DNA of 64,000 nucleotides from Aphrocallistes beatrix. Lineage: Eukaryota; Porifera; Hexactinellida; Sceptrulophora; Aphrocallistidae. Where the stretch lies: the NCBI GenBank assembly GCA_963281255.1, contig OY725488.1:7289524-7353523 (forward strand), in the 5' to 3' direction. The notes below the pieces were generated by a model. The model saw only the letters and a program-made list of their open reading frames with translations, was not told the DNA's origin and ran no database searches. Shown here piece after piece: positions 10,805 through 21,200 of this stretch. The translations under genes were made by a program, and so were the position numbers. The stretch's first letter is position 1, and each line of letters starts with the position of its first letter.

Positions 10805-11574
10805 AATCATTTAGGAGTTGGAACACTGGATTATTTCTACTTTTATAATATACATATATATACTGTATTTATATATGTTTGCAAGTTTGGTATAATTATT
10901 TCTTAAATTTAAATAGTAAGTTGTTAAAAAGAAAGCATCCTGATCAAATGTGAGTTTGTTCACTAAAATACAGCCTAAAGTCCCAGGAGGTCCTCTTCCA
11001 CAAAATATGTTCCCAAATTTATATGCGATAATTTGTAGTTATCCTGATGACTCCTTTTCTAGTGGTACTATATACCAAGTAAGCTGAGGATCCGATTAAC
11101 CAATGCTGCCTTTCCTTTCTAAACTAATTTCCATTCGAAATAATTTATTGAAAAAAGAGATCAGTCGACAGACTGACTGATGGATAAGGCACTAAAAATC
11201 TGTTTAAATATGATTAGTTTAGAGAATAGTAGAACCTGCTTAATCCGACTTTAGTTGGAGGTCGAAAAAATGCCGGATTAATAATTGTCGGATTATACAG
11301 TGCTAATTGTGGTTGAAAATGTTTCGAATTATGGAGGTTCTACTCTTCTGTATAAATATTACATAGCTAAAATATACTACGTAATTGTGATCATTCTTTG
11401 ATTCTAATTAATCCACAAGTGCCTCTCCACCCAATTCGACGTTATCGCTTTTTAATAGTTTTACAAAGACTATTAGTGACCAATAAACTTTTTAGTTTGA
11501 TTTTATCACCGTGATTCTGGTGTGCATTGTGACCAGTATCTTGTATTTTGGTTATTAAATATTATTTATCAGAA
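10805..11574. other. Spacer between AMSH and CYLD copy A, with a MITE
   Basis: This AT-rich spacer contains one recognisable small element at 11228-11344. The stretch just before the CYLD start (from about 11548) is repeated upstream of the other CYLD copies, so promoter-proximal sequence was included in the duplications. Confidence 0.5.
11228..11344. mobile_element. Pogo-like MITE, ~117 bp
   Basis: The ends are inverted repeats: AGTAGAACCTGCTTAATCCGA on the left, and on the right the complement of AGTAGAACCTCCATAATTCGA. The inner sequence again has GGATTA/TAATCC-type phrases. The element has no coding capacity. TAATCCGA and AGTAGAACCT are typical of pogo-derived MITEs. Confidence 0.6.
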
Positions 11575-14199
11575 ATGAACTTCGGACTAGATTCCTTGCT
11601 AACAGACAATGGTAAAAGATATGTTGAATTCAAAATATTGACTGCTGAGAAATTACTATTGAATGAAATTGAATGGATTGATTTAGACTATTCACTTGTA
11701 CACCAAGTTCAAGATCTCATTTTCTCAACTAAACAGCGAGAAGAGAAGAGATATCTACGTAAAGGTGAAATAATAGCGAGCCATAGTCGATTCGGAACGG
11801 TGGTTGAAAAAAATTCATACATCTTGATTGACTATTGGCTTGAGAATAGAGAAAGAAAATTTCCTATCATAAGAGACATAGATATTCCTAGCAAGCATCT
11901 TATAGATATTGATAGAAAACAGTTAGCAGCTCTTCTCACTGTCTATGATTATCCCAGCCGTATCAAATTTAGGATTGAAGATTTTTTAATCCTAGATCAG
12001 TATCTTAATCTAACAGAAGGTATTGTAGTAACAATCCGTGATCCGAATACCAATAAAGAATGTACTGGAAAAATATTTCGATCAGAATTGGTTAATTTTA
12101 AATTTTTTCACTTTCTTCGATTTGGTTCTAAGGAAATCCGTTTTGGAATTGATTCGTTGATCCAATTATCTTATGTAAAGGATCCACCTGCTTCCTCGCA
12201 AGAGTATTTAGCGAAGCAACAAGGTCAATTGTATAGTCAATACCAAACCTCCAAGATAAATGCTGCTGGTACTGTACAACCAGAACACCCAATTCACAAT
12301 AATAAATCCACCACGTCAATCCCACATCACCCCCTGCATCCGGTTCCTGACTCCTACAATAACAAATATCCGCAAACTGCTGCCATTCATCAACCTGAAT
12401 TACCCAACACACTTCCTAAAACTGCTCCACCTGGTGTTGGATATACTGATAAAGATATGCATTTCCCGAGAAAAGAACCAAAACATCACAACTACGAACA
12501 AGATAAGAACGCTGCCACTCAAGGAAGTGATGCTGTCCCTTTGAATGATTCTGACCCCGTACCACTCAATTCATATGGTGTAGTTAAGGACTGTATCGTC
12601 AAGGTAAAACAGATAATTCACCTGGTATCCTTATTAATTATGGATTATATATTCCTGTACTATTTTTGTAGGTAAAACTGAAAGAAAAACATTATACTGG
12701 GAGAGTAGTGTGGATTGGAGAATTTAAGGCTGTCCCTACCCATGCCTGGGTGTTGATTGAGACAGAGAATAGACGTGAAGATTTAAATGAAAAAACATCG
12801 ATAGATGAAGCAAATGGGATGAAATATGGAGTTCGAATTGGAAATGTTAAGCCTGGACACGGTTTGTTTGTTCCCGCGGAGAGGTGTAAAGTTATTGTAC
12901 CAGAGGACATTCAATGTAATAAACTCCCTCAATCTTCTCTGATTGGATCTCCGAATGAGTTCGACCCCATGACTGCTACCATCATATCTGGAGAGTTTGT
13001 CCCTCCAATCAAAGACGTGAAGAAGATACTGGGCTTGAAGAAGGGGATACAAGGACTGGACAACTCTTGCTACATGGACGCATCTCTGTTCGGAATGTTC
13101 TGCTTCAATGAGAGACTGGATGACATCTTCCTCAAGACATCTCAAGAATCTGACAGGAAAAATTCTAGGTTACAAAAATCTTTTAATTGATGTTTACTGT
13201 ACTAATGTATGATGTAATTATGTGCTAACCCTGTTTAGTGTTGAGAGATACACAGTGGTACAGAAGATACTGAAGGAGAGGATCGTGTATCCTCTCAGGA
13301 AGGAAGGGTTCGTACGAGCAGACCAGATTTTGCTGCTGAGACACAAGCTAGATGAGGCGGGAGTTGTGGATGGGCTTCTTGACAGGGAAAAAGATCCAGA
13401 AGAGTTCTTGACCTGTTTACTACAACATGTTCTAAATGTGCAGCCTTACCTGAAGATCAGAGGTGCGAGGAATGAAGATGGATTCTTCTTTCAAATATTC
13501 ACTCACAGAAGACCTCACATCAACTTACCGACAGTGCAGTTATTGCTAGAGCACGCATTCCGAGAAGATAAGCTGATGCTAGCAGAAGTTCCTCAGTTCT
13601 TCCTAATTCAGATGCCTCGTGACGGGAAACACTTCCGTCTCTACCCTCACATAGTTCCTAGCTTGACGCTAGACATTTCTAACATCACTCAATCCGTGTA
13701 CAGTCCCAAGTGTGTCTTGTGCTCCCGACTAGCCGAATTCAGGTGTGAAGAATGTGAGAAGAGTGAGTTGTACGATCCGAGGAAAGTGTACATTCATTAC
13801 TGCAAAAATTGTAGTGATTTGCACACCGACCAGACTAAGCATACTCCAACACAACTTACTATTAAACCGAAACAACAGCAAGATGCCGCTCAGATGAAGT
13901 TGTTCGCTGTTCTCACCATTGAAATAGCACACTATGTGTGTTTCGCTAAGTGCGGGGCAAATCCTCATGACTGGGTGATGTTTGACAGTATGCATGACAG
14001 AATTGAAGAAAGTCTGTCTAGTCGTAACGTCCCTAATGTAGTACATCTCCCTGACTTAGAAGATTGGCTAGCCGACCCAGAAAAACTTTGTAAAGTTTCA
14101 GACAGAGACGCTAAGAAAACTGTCCCCGATTATATCCGTCGCCTGACACAGGACGTGTACGTGTGCATGTACTACTCAGCGGTGAATGAAATGTTTTGA
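11575..14199 (+). CDS. CYLD: CYLD-like deubiquitinase, copy A (intact)
   Basis: CYLD is a USP-type deubiquitinase that trims K63 and Met1 chains and restrains NF-kB and JNK signalling. Exons: 11575-12603, 12672-13168 and 13239-14199, with 68- and 70-base GT-AG introns and consistent phases, giving 828 residues (human 956). Exon 1 (residues 1-343) is poorly conserved and ends in a Pro/His/Asn-rich linker. Residues ~345-425 form a CAP-Gly-like domain (GRVVWIGEF ... GHGLFVPAERCK). The catalytic domain follows, with Cys476 in GLDNSCYMD, His740 in IAHYVCF and Asp758 in WVMFDSM; the His-Asp spacing of 18 equals that of human CYLD. A zinc-binding B-box-like insert starts at CVLC (residue 667). The KDPEEFL phrase is typical of CYLD. 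The start is the first ATG of the frame and is shared by the other copies. Confidence 0.92.
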
Positions 14200-15246
14200 T
14201 TGATACTTGCATTTTTGTTTTTACCTTTGAACTTTCTGTGTATTACATTATAATTATGTTATAGAGTAGGAGAGTGTACACCCCACACATGCAGACTAAT
14301 GCTCAGTCCTGTTATTGTTAACTATTTGCTCATGTGCTGTGCATTTGGTATTTTGTTCTGAGTCCTAATTATTTGATAATATTATCCTTCTTATGCACTC
14401 CAACTCTGTTACCTTGACTTTACTTGACGAGAGAGTTCTACAAAAATGTTGTGTGACTTGAGCCCACATTTATAATTCCTTGTCTAGACAACTTCAACAA
14501 TGCTAGCTGATCGACCTTAACCTTGAGAGCTCTATGTTTATTTTTAGTCCAGCTGAGGTGCCTTGTGGCGTGCACGGCGTAATACCTCCGTCTGTATCGT
14601 ATGTGTATGATCCGCACGCCCGATCCTGCGAACTCTCAACAAGAGGGTACTCTTGCACGAAACGACTCAGGATGGCATGTGCAAATCATGAGATATTGTA
14701 CAATTGTATTACACCAGTGGTTCTAAATCGTGAGATAATGGTGAGTGATGGTCTCAAATAATAGCGAAAATCGTGAGACACACGACAGGGTCTTGAGAGC
14801 TGAGAGGCCTCAGTTATGCTAATCTAGATAAGAAACGTAAACTCTGTTATGTGTATGGAATGGAAGGTTTCGCTTTAATCGATACTTCAACATCTAAGAT
14901 TCACACATTTTTCAATCCAATATTAATTTGATTTTTTAAAAATGCAATTAAAAATAAACTAAGAAGGACTTACTTATATAATGGAGTATTCTCAATTTGT
15001 TCATTAAATTCCGTCGATCAGCTTCGATTAGTAGTATTGGTTTGTTGTGATAATATTTTTTAGGTTCACTACGTTCAATATTATACGCCGGTTTAGTTTA
15101 GGGTATTTGTGTTGAATAATTTGTTTTCGTTTCCTTTAAAGATGCAGATATGTGAGTAGAACTGTTTGAATATCCCAGTAATGCATAGCTTAGATTAGCC
15201 CAGTGAACATCATATTATTTTAGTTATTAAATATTATTTATCAGAA
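14200..15246. repeat. Downstream block of the CYLD duplication unit (first copy)
   Basis: The kilobase after copy A matches the stretch after copy B (33772-34794) almost base for base over long phrases, such as AGTAGGAGAGTGTACACCCC and GGTGCCTTGTGGCGTGCACG. The duplication unit was therefore one CYLD gene plus about 1 kb of 3' sequence, roughly 3.7 kb. Short open frames inside (14534-14761) are not convincing genes. Confidence 0.8.
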
Positions 15247-15736
15247 ATGAACTTCGGACTAGATTCCTTGCTAACAGACAATGGTAAAAGATATGTTGAA
15301 TTCAAAATATTGACTGCTGAGAAATTACTATCGAATTAAATTGACTGGATTGATTTAGACTATTCACTTGTACACCAAGTTCAAGATCTCATTTTCTCAA
15401 CTAAACAGCGAGAAGAGAAGAAATATCTACTTAAAGGTGAAATAATAGCTCGCTATAGTCGATTCGGATATGTGATTGAAAACAATTCATACATCTTGAT
15501 TGACTATTGGCTTGAGAATAGAGAAAGAAAATTTCCTATCATAAGAAACATAGATATTCCTAGCAAGCATCTTATAGATATTGATAGAAGACAGTTAGCA
15601 GCTCTTCTCACTGTCTATGATTATCCCAGCCGTATCAAATTTATGTTTGATGATTTTATTATCCTAGAACAGTATCTTAATATAACAGCAGGTATTGTAG
15701 TAACAATCCGTGATCCGAATACCAATAAAGAATGTA
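15247..15736 (+). pseudogene. CYLD-like copy B, left part of exon 1
   Basis: The ATG at 15247 starts the same protein as copy A (MNFGLDSLLTDNGKRYVEF), but an in-frame TAA at 15337-15339 replaces the Glu codon in the NEIE phrase. The homology stops abruptly at 15736, where a pogo-like end (CAGTACACCCTCGC) begins after a TA. Bases 15470-15736 are repeated, at about 98% by eye, at 27494-27757, where the gene resumes on the far side of a ~12-kb block. This left part has the variant phrase MFDDFIILEQYL, shared with the right part of copy B and different from copies A and C, so both parts belong to one lineage. Confidence 0.85.
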
Positions 15737-15900
15737 CAGTACACCCTCGCTAAACCGAACCTCGCTAGTCCGAACCCTCGCTAATCCGAACACTTCATTC
15801 TTACAATCCGAATACCCGAAATATAATCTTATTCACCTCTATGCTTTAAATCAACGTTTATAATATTATATATTTCAATAAGATTTGATAGACTCTATGC
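15737..15900 (+). mobile_element. Pogo-like element, left end inserted at TA in CYLD copy B
   Basis: The element starts CAGTACACCCTCGCTAAACC directly after a TA dinucleotide of the gene. It carries three near-repeats of CCTCGCTAAWCCGAAC between 15743 and 15790, the typical terminal sequence of pogo/Tigger-like elements. The right end was not found; sequence from about 15900 belongs to something else. Confidence 0.6.
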
Positions 15901-16032
15901 ATTATGTGGAACGGGGTAAGTCTGGTACTCGTGCTCGGGAGCTATTTAGTGCGTGGGCCACTTCTTGGAGGATTGATGGCCACTAGTCTTTTTCCAACTC
16001 TCGGTCAGCAAGCATACACCTTAGAGTCTGCT

Positions 16033-16617
16033 TTAAAATGTTCCACTCTGCCTACCCGTCTCCCTGCGGTGGTAGGGCGAAGATCCAAGTTTTCCAATTC
16101 CTAATTCACTCAAGGCCTTGTGGATTTCAGTGCCATCGACATTCGGGCCTTGGTCACTTAGAAACGCTTCTGGGTTCCGTGTTGATTGATTCAAGACGTG
16201 TTTAACGCTTTGAGAATGGACCTGAAGTTCGATCTCGCATGGGTGCCACTTGGAGTATAGGTCAGTCATTGGTAGGAAGTACCTGCTATTTTCGCTCCAA
16301 GGCAAAGTTGCTACATCATAAGCGACGATTTGTTGTGGTCTGTTCGCAGCAGAGTTAGGTGTTAGAGGCTCGTTGCTCTTTGTCTTGGATTTCTCTCGAT
16401 GGCAGATGTTGCATTCATTTGCATTCTTTATATATATGCTGCTGGGTGTAGCGGGGAGGATACAGGAGGTGCTGAGGGGTTTGTAATACTGTCTCCCTTG
16501 GCCAGCTCCCTCACCGACATGAGAGTTCTGGAGTCCTACATACTCTTCAGGATCCGCTGCTCCTCCTTCTTCTGATGTCCAGCTTCGTTTCGATCGTTCG
16601 AGCGGCGATCTTTTCAA
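16033..16617 (-). mobile_element. Ty3/gypsy-type integrase fossil
   Basis: The minus strand encodes a fragment of retroelement integrase, with a zinc-binding type C-x2-C phrase (ECNIC) followed by catalytic-core phrases such as SDQGPNVDG and the SPYH block. It covers roughly one domain and a half; homology may extend down to about 15900. It is a fragment without LTRs, abutting a Helitron piece at 16618. It appears less decayed than the integrase fossil at 1386-1740, so it is probably younger. Confidence 0.65.
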
Positions 16618-17223
16618 CTCAGAGTGCTGGTCCAGAGACTGACCTTGCTCTCCGCCCTCTCCTCTCTCTCTGGTGCTAAGCTTTTAGTTTGGGATGAAGC
16701 TCCTATGATGCATAAACATACTGCTGAATGTATAGATCGGACATTGAGAGATCTCTGCTCCAATGATCTACCATTTGGCAGCAAAGTTATTGCATTTGGA
16801 GGTGACTTCCGACAAATCCAACCCATCATTAGGCGTGGATCGAGGGCCGAGGTCGTATAAGCCTGCCTTAACAGATCTTCACTTTGGCACCATGTCAAAG
16901 TGATGAAATTGACCATAAATATGCGTCTTCGAATGGATTCATGTCAGGATCATGAAGAGGTGAGTAACTTCTCTGAACTTTTATTGAAGGTAGGAGAAGG
17001 TACTGAGCCTCATGATGAGAATAACATGATTAATTTAGATCACAAATATGTAGTACGTGGTGAGTCTATTGCAGACTTAGCCACTGCTATATATGGTAAC
17101 ATTAAAGAACCCTTTAATGATCGTTATTACATCACGACGCGTATTATGATGTCTCCTAAAAATGAGACAACTGAAAAGATAAATAAATATGTGATTGATC
17201 AACTTCCTGGAGAAGCAAATTGA
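16618..17223 (+). mobile_element. Helitron PIF1-like helicase fragment
   Basis: The frame encodes the middle of the Helitron helicase. It has the Walker-B phrase LLVWDEAPMMHKH, the sensor phrase AFGGDFRQIQP and the motif LTINMRLR. A TAA at 16858-16860 interrupts the frame after SRAEVV, and the next codons continue the homology (ACLNRSSLW). The nickase (Rep) domain and the Walker-A part of the helicase are absent. This is a dead internal piece of an autonomous Helitron, in tandem with repeats that follow at 17271. Confidence 0.75.
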
Positions 17224-17270
17224 AGAACTACAAGATGAAACAGCTCAAATGATTTGAAAAATGATAATAG

Positions 17271-18224
17271 AAAACATAAATATAATTTTAGAACAATTTT
17301 AAGACGTCGGACTTCGTGGTCGAGTGGTTAGTGAACTGTGTCGGTAATAAAGCGGCGCAGGTTCGAACCCCGATCATGTCAACAAATTTTCAATGTTGCA
17401 AATACCAAACATAAATACAATTTTAGAACATTTTTTAAGACGTCGAACTTCGTGGTCGAGTGGTTAGCGCACTGTGTCGTTAATAAAGCGACGCAGGTTC
17501 GAACCCCAACAAGTCAACAAATTTCCAATGTTGCAAATATCAAACATAAATACAATTTTAGAACATTTTCAAGACGTCGGACTTCGTGGTCGAGTGGTTA
17601 GCGCACTGTGTCGTTAATAAAACGACGCAGGTTCGAACCCCAATCAAGTCAACAAATTTCCAATGTTGCAAATACCAAACATAAATACAATTTTAGAACA
17701 TTTTTAAGACGTCGGACTTCGTGGTCAAGTGGTTAGCGCACTGTGTCGTTAATAAAGCGACGCAGGTTCGAACCCCGATCAAGTCAACAAATTTCCAATG
17801 TTGCAAATACGTAGTACCAAACATAAATACAATTTTAGAACATTTTTAAGACGTCGGACTTCGTGGTCGAGTGGTTAGCGCACTGTGTCGTTAATAAAGC
17901 GACGCAGGTTCGAACCCCGATCAAGTCAACAAATTTCCAATGTTGCAAATACGTAGTACCAAACATAAATACAATTTTAGAACATTTTTAAGACGTCGGA
18001 CTTCGTGGTCGAGTGGTTAGCGCACTGTGTCGTTAATAAAGCGACGCAGGTTCGAACCCCGATCAAGTCAACAAATCTCCAATGTTGCAAATAGTACCAA
18101 ACATAAATACAATTTTAGAACATTTTTAAGACGTCGGACTTCGTGGTCGAGTGGTTAGCGCACTGTGTCGGTAATAAAGCGACGCAGGATCGAATCCCGA
18201 TCAAGTCAACAAATTTTCAATGTT
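17271..18224 (+). repeat. Tandem array of seven tRNA-like (SINE-head) units
   Basis: Seven head-to-tail units have B-box cores (GGTTCGAACCCC) at 17360, 17496, 17630, 17765, 17907, 18049 and 18187 (last copy degenerate), a period of 134-142 bases. Each unit has an A-box-like phrase TGGTCGAGTGGTTAGCGC about 50 bases before the B box. GACTT and AAGTC at the two ends can pair as an acceptor stem, and TGTGTCG/CGACGCA as an extended anticodon stem with a 9-base loop. The T stem has mismatches and the loop is not tRNA-like, so these are tRNA-derived pol-III-type modules rather than working tRNAs. The AT-rich linker AAACATAAATACAATTTTAG is part of the unit. An 8-base phrase, GTAGTACC, distinguishes the later units. 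Confidence 0.8.
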
Positions 18225-21200
18225 CAAACCGGTTTGACTGGATGGCGAAACTGGTCAAACCGGTTTGGCTGGTTGACTAAACTGGTCAAACCGGTTTGGC
18301 TAGATAGCTAAACTAGTCAAACCGGTTTGACTGGATAGCTAAACTGGTCAAACCGATTTGACTGGATAGCTAACCTGGTCAAACCGGTTTGGCTGGATTG
18401 CTAAACTGGTCAAACCGATTTAACTGGATAGCTAAACTGGTCAAACCGATTTGACTGGATAGCTAAACTGGTCAAATCGGTTTGGCTGGCTGGCTGAACT
18501 GGTCAAACCGGTTTGGCTGGATAGCTAAACTGGTCAAACCGGTTTGGCTGGCTGGCTAAACTGGTCAAACCGATTTGACTGGATAGCTAAACTGGTCAAA
18601 CCGGTTTAACCAGTTCAGCCAGCAAACTAGGTTGGCTAAACTGGTCAAACCAGTTTGGCTGGATAGCCAAACTGGTCAAACCGGTTTGACTGGATAGCCA
18701 AACTGGTCAAACCGGTTTGACTAGATAGCTAAACTGGTCAAACCGGTTTGACTGGATAGCCAAACTGGTCAAACCGGTTTTGCTGGATAGCTAAACTGGT
18801 CAAACCGGTTTTGCTGGATAGCTAAACTGGTCAAACCGGTTTGACTGGATAGCTAAACTGGTCAAACCGGTTTGACTGCATAGCCAAACTGGTCAAACCG
18901 GTTTGATTAGATAGCTAAACTGGTCAAACCGGTTTGACTAGATAGCCAAACTGGTCAAACCGGTTTTGCTGGATAGCTAAACTGGTCAAACCGGTTTGGC
19001 TGGATAGCTAAACTGGTCAAACCGGTTTGGCTGGATAGCCAAACTGGTCAAACCGGTTTTGCTGGATAGCTAAACTGGTCAAACCCGTTTGACTGGATAG
19101 CTAAACTGGTCGAACCGGTTTGGCTGGCTGGCTGAACTGGTCAAACCGGTTTGGCTGGATAGCTAAACTGGTCAAACTGGTTTGACTGGATAGCTAAACT
19201 GGTCAAATCGATTTGACTGGATAACTAAACTGGTCAAATCGATTTGACTGGATAGCTAAACTGGTCAAACCTGTTTTGCTGGATAGCTAAACTGGTCAAA
19301 CCGGTTTGACTGGATAGCTAAACTGGTCAAATCGATTTGACTGGATAGCTAAACTGGTCAAACCTGTTTTGCTGGATAGCTAAAGTGGTCAAACCGGTTT
19401 GACTGGATAGCTAAACTGGTCAAACCGGTTTGGCTGGCTGGCTGAACTGGTCAAACCGGTTTGGCTGGATAGCTAAACTGGTCAAACCGGTTTGGCTGGC
19501 TGGCTGAACTGGTCAAACCGGTTTGGCTGGATAGCTAAACTGGTCAAACCGGTTTGGCTGGATAGCTAAACTGGTCAAATCGATTTGACTGGATAGCTAA
19601 ACTGGTCAAACCGGTTTGGCTGGATAGCTAAACTGGTCAAACCGGTTTGGCTGGATAGCTAAACTGGTCAAACCGGTTTGACTGGATAGCCAAACTGGTC
19701 AAACCGGTTTTGCTGGATAGCTAAACTGGTCAAACCCGTTTGACTGGATAGCTAAACTGGTCGAACCGGTTTGGCTGGCTGGCTGAACTGGTCAAACCGG
19801 TTTGGCTGGATAGCTAAACTGGTCAAACTGGTTTGACTGGATAGCTAAACTGGTCAAATCGATTTGACTGGATAGCTAAACTGGTCAAATCGATTTGACT
19901 GGATAGCTAAACTGGTCAAACCGGTTTGGCTGGATAGCTAAACTGGTCAAACCGGTTTGGCTGGATAGCTAAACTGGTCAAACCGGTTTGACTGGATAGC
20001 CAAACTGGTCAAACCGGTTTTGCTGGATAGCTAAACTGGTCAAACCCGTTTGACTGGATAGCTAAACTGGTCGAACCGGTTTGGCTGGCTGGCTGAACTG
20101 GTCAAACCGGTTTGGCTGGATAGCTAAACTGGTCAAACTGGTTTGACTGGATAGCTAAACTGGTCAAATCGATTTGACTGGATAGCTAAACTGGTCAAAT
20201 CGATTTGACTGGATAGCTAAACTGGTCAAACCTGTTTTGCTGGATAGCTAAACTGGTCAAACCGGTTTGACTGGATAGCTAAACTGGTCAAACCGGTTTG
20301 GCTGGATAGCTAAACTGGTCAAACCGGTTTGACTGGATAGCTAAACTGGTCAAACCGGTTTGGCTGGCTGGCTGAACTGGTCAAACCGTTTTGGCTGGAT
20401 AGCTAAACTGGTCAAACCGGTTTGGCTGGCTGGCTAAACTGGTCAAACCGATTTGACTAGATAGCTAAACTGGTCAAACCGATTTGACTGGATCGCTAAA
20501 CTGGTCAAACCGGTTTGGCTGGCTGGCTGAACTGGTCAAATCGATTTGACTGGATAGCTAAACTGGTCAAACCGGTTTGACTGGATAGCCAAACTGGTCA
20601 AACCGGTTTTGCTGGATAGCTAAACTGGTCAAACCCGTTTGACTGGATAGCTAAACTGGTCGAACCGGTTTGGCTGGCTGGCTGAACTGGTCAAACCGGT
20701 TTGGCTGGATAGCTAAACTGGTCAAACTGGTTTGACTGGATAGCTAAACTGGTCAAATCGATTTGACTGGATAACTAAACTGGTCAAATCGATTTGACTG
20801 GATAGCTAAACTGGTCAAACCTGTTTTGCTGGATAGCTAAACTGGTCAAACCGGTTTGACTGGATAGCTAAACTGGTCAAATCGATTTGACTGGATAGCT
20901 AAACTGGTCAAACCTGTTTTGCTGGATAGCTAAAGTGGTCAAACCGGTTTGACTGGATAGCTAAACTGGTCAAACCGGTTTGGCTGGCTGGCTGAACTGG
21001 TCAAACCGGTTTGGCTGGATAGCTAAACTGGTCAAACCGGTTTGGCTGGCTGGCTGAACTGGTCAAACCGGTTTGGCTGGATAGCTAAACTGGTCAAACC
21101 GGTTTGGCTGGATAGCTAAACTGGTCAAATCGATTTGACTGGATAGCTAAACTGGTCAAACCGGTTTGGCTGGATAGCTAAACTGGTCAAACCGGTTTGG

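Noticed and set aside
13729-14046. 105-codon minus-strand frame opposite CYLD exon 3, repeated in copies B and C
   Set aside because: It recurs only because the exon is duplicated. It follows the codon structure of the sense gene and resembles no known protein.
14534-14761. 75-codon frame downstream of CYLD copy A, with a counterpart at 34112-34309
   Set aside because: The counterpart differs by insertions that do not respect the frame, so no coding constraint is visible.
17271-18224. Functional tRNA gene cluster
   Set aside because: A- and B-box matches are good, but the T stem has mismatches, the anticodon loop has nine bases and no anticodon can be assigned with confidence.
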